Positions 33,200 to 44,101 of a stretch of 64,000 nucleotides of DNA are shown one piece after another. The notes below the pieces were generated by a model. That model was not told the origin of the DNA. It worked only from the letters and a program-made list of their open reading frames with translations, and ran no database searches. The translations under genes and the position numbers were made by a program. This DNA is from Paramecium octaurelia (lineage: Eukaryota > Ciliophora > Oligohymenophorea > Peniculida > Parameciidae): assembly GCA_905182995.1 (NCBI GenBank), contig CAJJDP010000005.1:682001-746000 (forward strand). Reading direction: 5' to 3'. How positions within the stretch are numbered: position 1 is the first letter of the stretch; each line of letters starts with the position of its first letter.

Positions 33200-35762
33200 T
33201 CATATTTTATTAATTTTTAACTTTTAAGATTAGGCAAAATTTTTTTTTAATAAAGATTCTAAAAATTTGACTGATTTCTATTCAACAGGTATCTTTTTTG
33301 CCTGCTATGTGGATACATCTTAGACAGCTTCTGAATTAGTAATGGACTACTTCACTTCGCTATATGATTTTTAAACATCTAAGTTTTTATCTATTGGAGC
33401 AACTTAATCTTTAGGTTATTCTCCAATCAGATATCTTTTTAAGTTGCTTCTTAACTTGTCTTCCTCATCTGATGATAGATTGTATTTTAAATATTTTCTT
33501 ATTTAATTCGCCTCATCTGTTAATTCGTCGAATGTTTTTATTCTTGTGTATTTTTCAATTTCAAGAATTTCATTTCCTTTTAGAAGTGAGTATCGAGTTT
33601 TAAAATTTTAGGTATTTTACTGTGGGGAAGACTAACGGGATTCACAAGGAGAATCACCTAATTATTCAGGTTCAAAAATTTAAATAACATCATAATAAGG
33701 TTTTTTCAATTTTTCTTCTAAATTAAAAGGTTTAGATACATAATTGGATGGTTTTTCTCTCAACTTTGTGTAGGGGGATTATAAAATAAAAACATTCTTT
33801 GCTTTTAGTTTTTAATTTGCTTTATGCTTCATTTTCTCAATAATATCAAAATTAAAAGTTGTTTATTTTCTCTCTATTTTTGCTTTATTATCTTTCTTAG
33901 CTTATTAGCTAGCTTCTTTGCATCTTCTGCTTATCTCATCGATTAAAGATTTCTACAGAAATTCCATCTAAGGATTAACCCACCATTATTTATGTTGAGT
34001 GAACTATTATAAATATTTTGTGTCAGGAAACAGACATATAGTAATATTTTCTCCAATAAAGGGTCCCTCTGGAGAAGGACGATGAATTCCTAAAAATAAA
34101 TCTATTTGATTTTATTTTTAAGGATCTTCAATATTATTATTATAATGTCTTTTCAATGAAGTGAACAATTCTATTCGTTTAGATTTCTAACCAATGTTTT
34201 ATTTATGTGCTAATGAGCTGCCATATTATTATGAAACAAAGTCACCTAATTGTTCATACATCTCTCTAAATTCTTGTAGGATGGATTCATTTAATAAAAG
34301 CAAATTAAATTTCAAACTACTCTGATTAATTTTAGCCAATTAAATTCCAAGTGCCATTTCACCTATCAATTATTAAAATGCATTTGTTCTATCTAGACAA
34401 TCGACACAATTAGATCTTACAACTCCATTTTAGATTTCGATAATAACATTCTCATTACATTTAGGTTCTTTTACAAATAGAAATACTCCTGTTTTCATAA
34501 TACAATAATATGCTAATGAATAACACTTGTTGACAAACTCTTCTTTATCCTGTTTTAATTATGCTTTCATATCAAATCCCAAATATCCAATTTCTATTTC
34601 TGTTTGATTCTACATTTCCTCCTTAACAGTGTTGATGGCTGAAAAATATTCTTCAGCTAATACTTATTCTCTTTTGTTATGCTCATTCTACTTAACCAAA
34701 TTAACCATATAGATTTATCTACCATAAGAGGAAATCAAGTCACAAATATGTTTTTTAGTTGCATATAAGTAAGGATCACTTTAAGGTATTTTAATCGGTA
34801 ATTTAAATAAATACATTTTTGGCTCTTGATACCAGTAAACAGGAGCAGAACCTCTGATTTATATGAATGAGGAGCAAGCAGGTCTTTAACGTGTTGATTT
34901 GTCTAATTCAATCACAATTTGTTCTGTTTCCACAAAATTAGCAACATACCCTTATTCATTGATGCCTCTAGTTAAATAACGAGCACCAGCATGCCTTGTA
35001 GATCTTCTAGCTAATAAAGTAATGCTAAAATAATTAGCAACTGTTTTAATTGTACTTTATTCACAATAACCATGAATAATGGGAATCACCCACCTCTTAT
35101 CTTTAATAATTTTATCAAATTCTGCTAATAGATAATGATTCCACATAAATAAATTTCGATATGATCCAATTTGATGATATTTTTGATTCTTATTTTGAAC
35201 ATCTTCAGATGGAATGATGTTTTTTGATAAAGAACTTGTAACATCGTAAGTATAACTACTATAGAATCCAATTTCTAGATCATAGTCCTAAAGTAATTTC
35301 TTATACTTCGATTCAATTTATGAATATGGCCCATCAAATAATTCCACTATTTATCTTTCTTCAATTGTGAAAATTGTGTGTTTACCCAATTTTGCAATAG
35401 ATTTACGCCTCTTTATGAACATTACATAATATCCTTATATTAATTTTATGAACCCTATTATTCCTGACACTGTATAAAGATAGGTTAAATTATATTTTTA
35501 TAGGTATTATTTTGCATCCTCAAGTGTCTCAAACTAACGTTCTTCCTCCTAAATGTATTGTTTGAGTTCTTTCTGATGAAGATCTGGTCCTTTAAGAATA
35601 TTTAAATGTAGAATGCAAAATTGTTATGATAGCGTATGATTGCCAATTAGTATGTATTTCTAGATTCTTTATGTTATCAAATACCTCTTTTTAATGACTG
35701 CGAAAAACCTAAATATTCTTAAATTTAATCTTCTACACATCCCATGGGTATTCCAAATTCAT
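33200..35762 (-). CDS. SAC-domain phosphoinositide phosphatase, FIG4/Sac3-like
   Basis: FIG4-type phosphatase (PI(3,5)P2/PI3P turnover on endolysosomes, in the PIKfyve-Vac14 complex). Seen: YTVSGIIGFIKLIQGYYVMF (family VVGFVRFLEGYYIVLI), EIGFYSSYTYDVTSSL, FMWNHYLLAEFDK, the SAC signature LARRSTRHAGARYLTRGINE then GYVANFVETEQIV, and the catalytic CX5R motif SNCVDCLDRTN followed by AFQQLIGEMALGIQL. A late block RHYNNNIEDPQKQNQIDLFLG fits FIG4. The C-terminal 200 residues are Ser/Gln/Lys-rich and unique. Several short introns lie in the first kilobase and are not all mapped. Confidence 0.92.
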
Positions 35763-35794
35763 AAAATAAAATTTATAAATAGATAATTACTAAA

Positions 35795-37635
35795 ATGAAG
35801 AAAAGGAATTTTAAAGTCGTTGTAATTGGTGATAGTATTGATATTTTATTTAATCGTTAACCCTAGGTGGAGTTGGCAAATCTACATTCATTTCAGCTCT
35901 AATTAATGAAAGCTTTAATATGAATACTCATATTGATCAACATATGCCTATTCAATTACCTCCAGAGATGTTCAATCATCCAGAATGCAATACAACTTTG
36001 ATTGATACGAAATGTCTACCCAACTAAATTCCAGAATAAGTGAAAATGGCAGATGTCATACTCTTAATGTACTCAATTGATGATGATGCTTCATGTGAGA
36101 GATTATAGAATTTCTGGCTCAAGGAATTGAAAGAAAAGGAGTTTCAATAGCCAATCATAATAGTAGGTAATAAACTTGATTTGATCAATCTTGAGGATGG
36201 TAGAGAATATTGCAGAGTTTTTAAATTCATTAAACAATTGGTAAAGGATTTCAGTGTAATAAATTTATATAACATAGAAAGTTGAAATAGGAATAGAATG
36301 CTCCTCAATTAAGTTTTAGGGTGTTTAGGATGCAATTAATTGTGCCTAAAGATCTTATTTATACCCTTTGTCTCCTTTGTATAGTTTAGTAAACAAATAA
36401 ATTACAGAAGGCTTCAAAAAAGCATTGACTCGTATTTTTCGAATTTGCGATGAAGATGGAGATGGTGTATGGAGTGATTAAGAATTAGAACAATTTTAAA
36501 AGAAAGTGTTTAAAAGGCAACTAAATAAAAGCGATATTGCAGGAATTAAGGATATGATCGAAGAGGAATTGAAAGATGATTCAAATAAAAAAACCTTTAT
36601 TACTTTGCAAGGCTTCATGGTTCTACAAAAGAGAGGAATAGAATTGACGAAGATTTAAATTAGTTGGACTATCCTTCGTTTTTTTAATTATAAAGATGAT
36701 TTAACAATTGATGATTCTATTTTTCAGGAGGAGTATTTAATTTAATAGAAATTCTAGATTATTAATAGATTAAGAAGCTGGGTAAACAGTGGAATTAAGT
36801 GATTTTACTTTAGAAAAACTAAAATTAATTTTTGACCTGAATGTTTCTACTTTTACTCAAAATTAATTTGGAAGTATATTCTATCCTGTAACTTATCAAA
36901 CTAGTTTTCCTCTTCCCTAATAATATCATCCTCAATCACAAGATATTGATTTAAATTAATGGTTGGCTTTGTGGAAGTACTTTTGAAATCCTATTTTAGT
37001 GCATTCTCTTTTTTTAATTACAGAGATACTTATAAATTACTAACCTATATTGGAATTGATATTAAAATTTAAGATGCTTTCACAGAGCAAAATAAAAAAG
37101 ATTCATGGGGTTCTGTCTAAAAAATCATTAAGAGAAGAGTTTTTCATATAGCTATTGTTACTAAAAACAAGAAAGTAGCTAATTATCTATGTAAATTAGA
37201 AAATCTTAGAAGAATAATTGAATAATATATCACCGAGAATAACAACAATAAATTCTAAGACTTATGTGATTAGCATTTACGATGAATAATAGGCAGAAGA
37301 GTAAATTGAGAAAAGGAGATTGAGCATAGTTGATTTCTTAATAATTGAACACTCTTGCTAATTTTCAACCCTCTAGCTTATCCCATTTATAATTTTAGAG
37401 GAAAATATTTCAATCTGGACATAAATTTCTAAAATTGGAGAAATTCTACATTCCCAGTAAGATCATTTTATTATTTTTTAGATCATTTGGGTATTCGGAT
37501 ATCCAAATTTAATAATTAAAATCATTTGATAGCATTTCTATCATTTAAGTGGCAAGTGGATTTGCTCTTCTAATAGGATTATTAAGTAGTGGATATTATT
37601 ATTTCAAAAACTAAAAGTTTAAAAAAATGAAATGA
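35795..37635 (+). CDS. Mitochondrial Rho GTPase (Miro/RHOT-like)
   Basis: Outer-mitochondrial-membrane GTPase linking mitochondria to motors and the ER. Seen: N-terminal GTPase with P-loop VVVIGDSGVGKSTFISAL, NTTLIDTK (switch II region), [13 protein letters not shown] and IIIVGNKLDLI (NKxD); EF-hand DEDGDGVWSDQELEQF; a second degenerate EF region (LLIDQEAGQTVELSDFTLEK); WLALW; then a C-terminal GTPase-like segment (RRVFHIAIVTKNKK) without a P-loop. It ends with a TM tail anchor (SGFALLIGLLSSGYYYF) and basic tail. Introns include 35835-35866 (32 nt), 36256-36277, and one of 25 nt after FQEE. The downstream intron set is partly unresolved. Confidence 0.88.
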
Positions 37636-37672
37636 ATGTAATATTATATTTTTAATTGATTAAATAGTTTAT

Positions 37673-39808
37673 TCATTTTTTTCTTATTTGGGATTCCCTT
37701 CTTTCGATCTATGTAGTTCGAGTATGCACTTAAAACTCCTTGTTTACATATTGAAGATCTTCAAGCATAAAGATTTGATGATGGAGATGAGGTTTGATCA
37801 ATATCAACTTATTCATAATTTGCTATAATTCCTAAATAAAGCTAATCCACTCTCCGATTTCTAAACCATTTCTTTTTCTTCCAGTTTGATAAACTCGAAT
37901 ATAGCGATCAAATAAAGCCTAGGCATATTGAATTACATGCAATTCATTATATTGATAGTTGTAAAATGAGCATAATTCTTTGACAAATTTTTACATTCTT
38001 TCTCTTTATAAATTCAATTCAATATCCACACTCTTGAAGTCCTCAATTAGTTTCTTTATGTGATGCTTTCTCTTATCACTTTCACATTACATAATATAGA
38101 CTAAGATTTAAATAATTGTTTATTGTGAATTGGATACTTTTTCTGAATAATCCAGAAATATTGAAGCACATAAATCCCCCAGATTTTAAACAACAAAATT
38201 GTACCATAAGAATTTATTTTAATTTTGAAATTGTTCCTCTTAATTTGCCTATACAAGACCTGAATACAAAAATCTTATCCGATCATAAGTCAACAAATCA
38301 ATTTCAATATTGGTAATGTCAAATTGAAATATAGCACCAAAAAATATACAGAATTATCTATTGAATTTTTCTACTTTGTTTAATTAATTTAGATCACCCA
38401 TCTCTAAGTTTTAACTTATATAAGCAATGCAATTTTGTAATTGATTTAGGTTATCATTTTTTATTAAAAAATGAATAAAACTTTCAGCATTGCTTCTCCT
38501 TTCATAAGTACTTATTTATTCCAATCTCTATTAAGCTGGATGAGAACCAAATTAAGGTTTCATACACTCCTAATTAAACCAATCTATAAGCAATTATTAT
38601 ATGCACTTTTCATCTTGCTAAATGTACTCAAAGTTAATATCCAAATACTAAACAAAAGGATGATTGAAATATTCTGATGCTATTATACACTGTTTAGTAT
38701 TTAATGATTTCAGTTAATATCTATTAATCAACTTCTATGCCTTGTTCATTTGACTATCCTTGTCCATCTTATGTTATTAGACAACAGACTTTAATGTCTA
38801 ATATAGTTAGGTATCTCTATTACTAATATTCTCCTCGATTTTATTCAATATCTTATGAGTGTCTTTGAGATTGAGTTCTACATCCTTGAGACTTCCAGTG
38901 GCATTTTCTAGAGTACTCAAAGCCTCTTGATTTTATTTATAATCATTAAATTCAACTTTTGCCATATTCAATTAATATGTTAGATTATTGATTTCTTGTT
39001 TGTGTTAATGAGTTAATTTATTGTTTAATTCAGAGACTTCCATGTATTTATGATAGATATCTTCATTCTATTATTTTAATTGCACAACTTCTTATTATAA
39101 TTCATTTAATACTTCTTATTGAATATATTCTTATTCTGCCTTTCCATTTTGTAATATCATCTCTATTGCAACAGATATCAATTTCCAAGCATTTTCAATT
39201 AGTCTTGCCAAAGTCATATCTCTTTTGGCAATAGCAGTTAACATCATATTGATGAACTCTTGCATTTGGTGCTCTATTTCGACGGCAGTTCTACGATGTG
39301 CCTTTTTCAAGTTTGAGCGTTCGAGATTGTTGGCATTGATATATTGATGTATTCTTTCGATGGTGTTGCTTAACATCAATAAAATCTCTTAATAGATCTC
39401 ATCGATTTAGGCTGAGGATTATTATTTGTCCTGCACTATCATTCTGTTGATTTCCAAGTTCTTACGCATTTTAAGGTCGATTTCAAAAAGATTGATAAGT
39501 TTTTCATGCATTTCACTATCATCCATTTCCATGACATGTTTGAAGAGATCAAATCTGACATTGCTTTGAGAATTATTTCTTTTTTTAATGCTTTTAACAG
39601 TCTTAATAGATTATTAAGATTGTTAAACTGATAATCGAGAAGGACCTCTTAATTTGACAATCTGAAATCCCTTGAGGGGAGTGTACTAATCAGTATTTGA
39701 CTGACTGCGATATTTATAGAAGTTGATATCAGAGAATACATCAGACAATATTTGATGTTTATAAGTGCTTTGCTATAGAGATTTCATTGTTTTTGTACTC
39801 ATATTCAT
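37673..39808 (-). CDS. Large coiled-coil protein, 711 aa, intronless
   Basis: Unrecognised. Starts MNMSTKTMKSLQQSTYKHQ, followed by a basic linker and two long coiled-coil zones (about 100-330: KLINLFEIDLKMRKNLEINR, MMLTAIAKRDMTLARLIENA, VVQLKQQNEDIYHKYMEVSE; and again near 400-500). The C-terminal third is globular/helical (NLGDLCASIFLDYSEKVSNS) and it ends ESQIRKK. The frame is exactly 712 codons without introns. It begins 6 nt after the TGA of the preceding ORF and in the same frame, so the two may be one gene. Probably cytoskeletal, by composition only. Confidence 0.8.
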
Positions 39809-39814
39809 TTTATT

Positions 39815-40477
39815 TCACTTTAATAATAACATCAATTTTTCAATAATCTCACTCAAATTTACATCTGATTCTTAACAATCCCAAGGCACTTGGAATTCCT
39901 CTTTAACAAACTTCTTTTCCACTAAGTCTTCGATTACATAGAATTTGATTTATCTCTTATTTTCCAAATCTATTTCTATAGAATCTAGATTTCCTTATTT
40001 ATCAAATAATGCATATGCTTTGTTTTTTCCTTATAAAAGTGAGCTTAATTCAAATCTTGCTAGGTCATCGTCTCCAGTTCCCATATAGAGACTCATCAAA
40101 TGGAAGACAACATCAGGCTCCAAGATAAATGCATTATTTCCAGATTGCAGCTATAATTTATTGGAAAGGTTTGGACCATTGAATATTTAACATTTCAGTT
40201 GAGGTGGAAATGAATGATAATAATTTAAGTATACCTTATTTGTAGTAAGATTGATGTAAGCATTGGCGACTTCTCCAATTTTGTCGACTGATAATATAAT
40301 GTGAGAACTTGCCAATTTTGTAGAATAATCTACACTCAATGTATTTGGACTACTGGTTCTTTATGTGGCAAAAACAACATGAAAATCATTTGGGATGTGG
40401 ACATATGGGGCATCAAAGTTAGCAAAAACATTATCTAGTATATTTGCAAAAGCTATGTTTAAAAGTAAATACAACAT
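39815..40477 (-). CDS. Unknown protein with hydrophobic N terminus, 220 aa
   Basis: Starts MLYLLLNIAFANILDNVFA, possibly a signal peptide. Then a beta-rich body: PNDFHVVFATQRTSSPNTL, SSHIILSVDKIGEVANAYI, FILEPDVVFHLMSLYMGTGD, DLARFELSSLLQGKNKAYAL. It ends LSEIIEKLMLLLK and TGA at 39815. No introns; exactly 221 codons. No family recognised. The stop is followed after 6 nt by an ATG in the same frame opening a 711-aa coiled-coil ORF. The start codon is 8 bp from the start of the divergent kinesin gene. Confidence 0.68.
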
Positions 40478-40485
40478 TAAAATTA
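40478..40485. promoter_or_regulatory. 8-bp gap between divergent start codons
   Basis: Only eight bases (taaaatta) separate the ATG of the minus-strand 220-aa ORF (ends 40477) from the kinesin ATG (starts 40486). Both ATGs are the first of well-supported frames, so the two 5' UTRs and core promoters must overlap the neighbouring coding sequence unless one start is wrong. Confidence 0.55.
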
Positions 40486-42892
40486 ATGAAATAGAGAGAG
40501 AAAGAAGGTTCAAATGAAAATCTTAGAGTTGTAATTAGAGTTCGTCCTCCAATGGCAAGAGAGATTAAGGATGGCAAATTCATATCAACTGTAAAGTCAT
40601 GATTGATAATTTGAAAAGGTCCAAGTGGCTCCAGATAATCAATAACTTTGCATTTTCGATTATCATGCAATCGAGTTAGTACCTGACGAGGAATTAGAAG
40701 CATTTGTATAAAATCCAGCGAATTACACCATTCATTAATTTACATTTGATTATGTATATGATTAAGAAAGCACCTAAGTGGAAGTCTATGAAACCACAGC
40801 TGCTTTGTCAGTAGATTCGACACTTTAAGTATGAAATGAATAAGTATTCAAAAGGGATATAACTCAACCATTATGGCATACGGACAAACAGGAACTGGAA
40901 AAACATACACGATGCACGGATTCTCATTTACCCCAAACTCTGATTAATTGGGTATCATCCCAAGATCATTGCATAACATCTTCACACATATATAGATGAA
41001 ATCTAATTCAATGACAACCTTTATGGTGAGAGCATCGTATTTATAAATTTACAATGAGTCTATAAGCGATCTTCTAAGACCTGATCATTAGTAATTGAAT
41101 ATCAGAGAAGATAAGAAAAGAGGAGTGTTTGTTGAGAATCTATCGGAATGGGCAGTACGTTCTCCTCCAGAAATATATCAATTGATGAGAAGAGGTAATG
41201 CCAAGAGAGTAACAGCAAGCACTAGAATGAACGACACATCATCAAGAAGTCATGCAGTTTTTATCATTACAGTTGAATAAATTGAAGAAACACCAGAAGG
41301 AAAAAGGGCAAGAGTTGGAAAACTAAATCTAGTAGATTTGGCAGGTAGTGAAAGAGTTAGAGTCACTGGAGCAACTGGTATCAGATTAGAAGAGTCTAAA
41401 AAGATTAATCAATCCCTATCTGCATTAGGAAATGTCATTGCTGCCTTGACTGAATTAAAATAACCAAAATCACATATTCCTTATAGAGATTCTAAAATCA
41501 CTAGATTATTAGAAGACTCACTGGGAGGTAATTGCAAAACCACATTTATGGCAATGATATCACCAGCTATCGAAGCATTCAATGAATCTCTATCAACATT
41601 GAAATTTGCAAACAGAGCTAAAAATATCAGAAATACACCTATGGTTAATTAAGATCAAGATCAAGGAGCTTTGCTTAGAAAATATTAATTAGAAATCTAG
41701 AAATTAAAATAAGAATTGGATGAAAGAAGCAAAATGCCAATTGATTCAATGGTGGCTGAATTAGAAAAAGAACGATAAAAGGCTCTAGAAGATAAGCAAG
41801 AAGTGATGAGTGCATATGAATAAAGAAATAGAGATCTGGTGTAGGAGAGAGAAATGAGAAAGTAATTGGAAGAAAAGATATCAGCCTTGAATTCACAAAT
41901 GCTTGTTGGAGGGTAGAAGATTGAAGAAACACCTTAGTTTTAGAATGCTCTAGAAAAACAGTAGAAGTTAATAAGGTAATAATATCAAGAGAGATTACAA
42001 GAATTGGAAAAAGAGAGGTAGAACATTGAAGAGGATAAGGCTCAAACAGACAAATATAAATAATTGTTATTAAAATAGAGAGATATAATGATCGCCTTAA
42101 CTAATAGATTGAATGAAAGAGATGAAACAATACTGCAATTATAGGAGGAACTTGATGCCTATGATAAACTGCAAAAAGAACTAGAAGATATCAATCAGAC
42201 GAAAGAGTCTAGAATACAATAATTGGTGGAACTTCTTAAATAAAAAGAAGTTGAAATCCCAATGAATTTAGATTTACCAGCCAATTCTATTATTAATAAT
42301 GCAAAATAACAGTTATTATTAGCTGAAATGCCATCCTCAAAAATGATTCTAGTTGCTGATCCTTCATCAAATAGTTATATTTAAACACTCCCTTAACAAG
42401 GTTCTTATCATCATTCTTCTGAAGCAGTCACCTAATATGAACTAAAAAATTAAATTGATATCAACAAAAAATTGGAACTTGATTTAAAGATTAGCAGAAT
42501 GGAGTAAGAAAGATAGAAAAAGGAGTTGCTTTCATTACAGGAATAGATTCAGAAATATGAAAATGATACCACCACAGAATAAGCTAAAAGTATCCTTATC
42601 TCTCTCATAATTAGAATCTGTTGATTTGATACTGAATTAACTCACAAAACCTGCTAATGGAAACTCACTTGCCACTGTTGCCCAAGAACTACAGAAGCTC
42701 CAAAAGATACTTTCGGAAAAAGAAGCAAGTCCAAAGAAGGCACTTCTTAAAATTCAATAAGAAACTTCCAATCTCAAGCAATAGGAGATTATAAATAAAT
42801 TAATGATTAAACCAAGCAAATCTAATAGTTAGCTTAATCCTCCACCATATAAAAAATAAAAACAAAAATCTGTAGAGGATTTATGGAATTGA
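40486..42892 (+). CDS. Kinesin motor protein, N-terminal motor, kinesin-2-like, 775 aa
   Basis: Plus-end motor, probably ciliary or vesicle transport. Motor domain residues about 12-360: [15 protein letters not shown]-loop [16 protein letters not shown], switch [17 protein letters not shown], switch [21 protein letters not shown], then [39 protein letters not shown] and [15 protein letters not shown] coiled-coil stalk fills about 370-720 and a basic tail ends [13 protein letters not shown]. The neck sequence is not diagnostic, so the class is tentative. Three introns (40591-40618, 40829-40854, 42590-42614) give exactly 776 codons. Confidence 0.95.
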
Positions 42893-42918
42893 TTTTATAA
42901 ATATTTTTTTTATCGTTA

Positions 42919-44069
42919 ATGGGATAAGAATAAAGTAGTAATGAAAAAACTTAAGAGTTCAAATAATTTCTTTTGTAATACTCACAAGAAAGGGAGGCTA
43001 CACATCCTTAATTTGGAAAAATTAAATTGTTTACCCACATTTAAGTAAAATCAAATTACAAAATAGACCAATGAATAAATATGTCTCAAGAAATACTTCA
43101 CTAAGAGTGATAAAGAATTGTCTAATTTAGTTGCTCATCTCAAATAAAGAAACTCATTTGAATAAAACAATCTACTAAAAATACTTGCAGTACACAAGTA
43201 GGATCAAATTAAAGTATGCTCAGATCAGAGTCAGATAGCCATTATTATCTAATATTATCAAGAAAACCTAACAAATGAGATTACTGTAAGAAAGCATAAT
43301 AATAGACCTTATAAAGAAGGACATATTTGGATTCTACTACAGTAAATTATTGACCCGTGTACATATTTATCGGAAAGAAATGTATTTCATGGAGATATTA
43401 AACCATCTACTCTTTACTTAGATGAGAATGGTTGCATTAAATTATCTGAATGTAGTATGTTGAATGATGGACTTAATGGATATTAAAAAATGATATAAAG
43501 CTAGGATAAATCATATCTTTCTCCCATTCTATTGAAATAATATAAAGATCTAATCATGTCACCTACCCATGATCCATACAAGAGTGATATATATTCATTA
43601 GGACTGACCGTTTTAAGTGTAATCTTATTGGAAGAAGTCTATGATTGCTTTGATTATGTTGAGGGCATTGTTTTGACTGATATTTTGGAATAAAAGTTTA
43701 TTCGAATTAAGTAGATGGGATTTTCTTAAATTTTGATTGAGTTCATTAAATAGTTACTATTGCTTGATGAATAAGAAAGGCCTTCATGGTAGATGCTTAA
43801 GGAATTTATTGATAAATACAGAGATAAAATTAATAACATGATACCATTCTACCAATGTCATTTGAATAATTAAAAATCACCTATAAGGTAGTCGAATCAA
43901 TTTAATAAATCTCCACTTAGATAAAACATACTATATCTTGTAATTATAATGTCTATAGTAGCCATTGAATAAGTCACCCCAATAATAATTTTAGAAGTCG
44001 TAACAATTTAATACAAGTAGATCAGATGCAAAACCAAAATATGTTCAAATAAGTAAAGAAAATTACTGA
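42919..44069 (+). CDS. Protein kinase-like protein, likely pseudokinase, 369 aa
   Basis: Kinase fold: an N lobe with little conservation, then SERNVFHGDIKPSTLYLDEN (HRD replaced by HGD but Asp and Lys kept), SYLSPILLKQYKDL (APE region), HDPYKSDIYSLGLTVLSVIL (alpha-F Asp and Gly) and EQERPSWQMLKEFI. The glycine loop and the VAIK lysine are not found, and the DFG position reads LSECSM, so Mg-ATP catalysis is doubtful. It starts MGQEQSSNEKTQ; Gly2 could be acylated. Introns 43045-43066 and 43940-43958 (19 nt) give exactly 370 codons. It follows the kinesin by 26 bp on the same strand. Confidence 0.8.
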
Positions 44070-44101
44070 GATATATAAAAATAAACAATAAGTATACTAT
44101 T

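Noticed and set aside
40431..40703. 90-codon minus-strand ORF across the kinesin start
   Set aside because: Antisense to the kinesin motor domain; conserved motor sequence is on plus.
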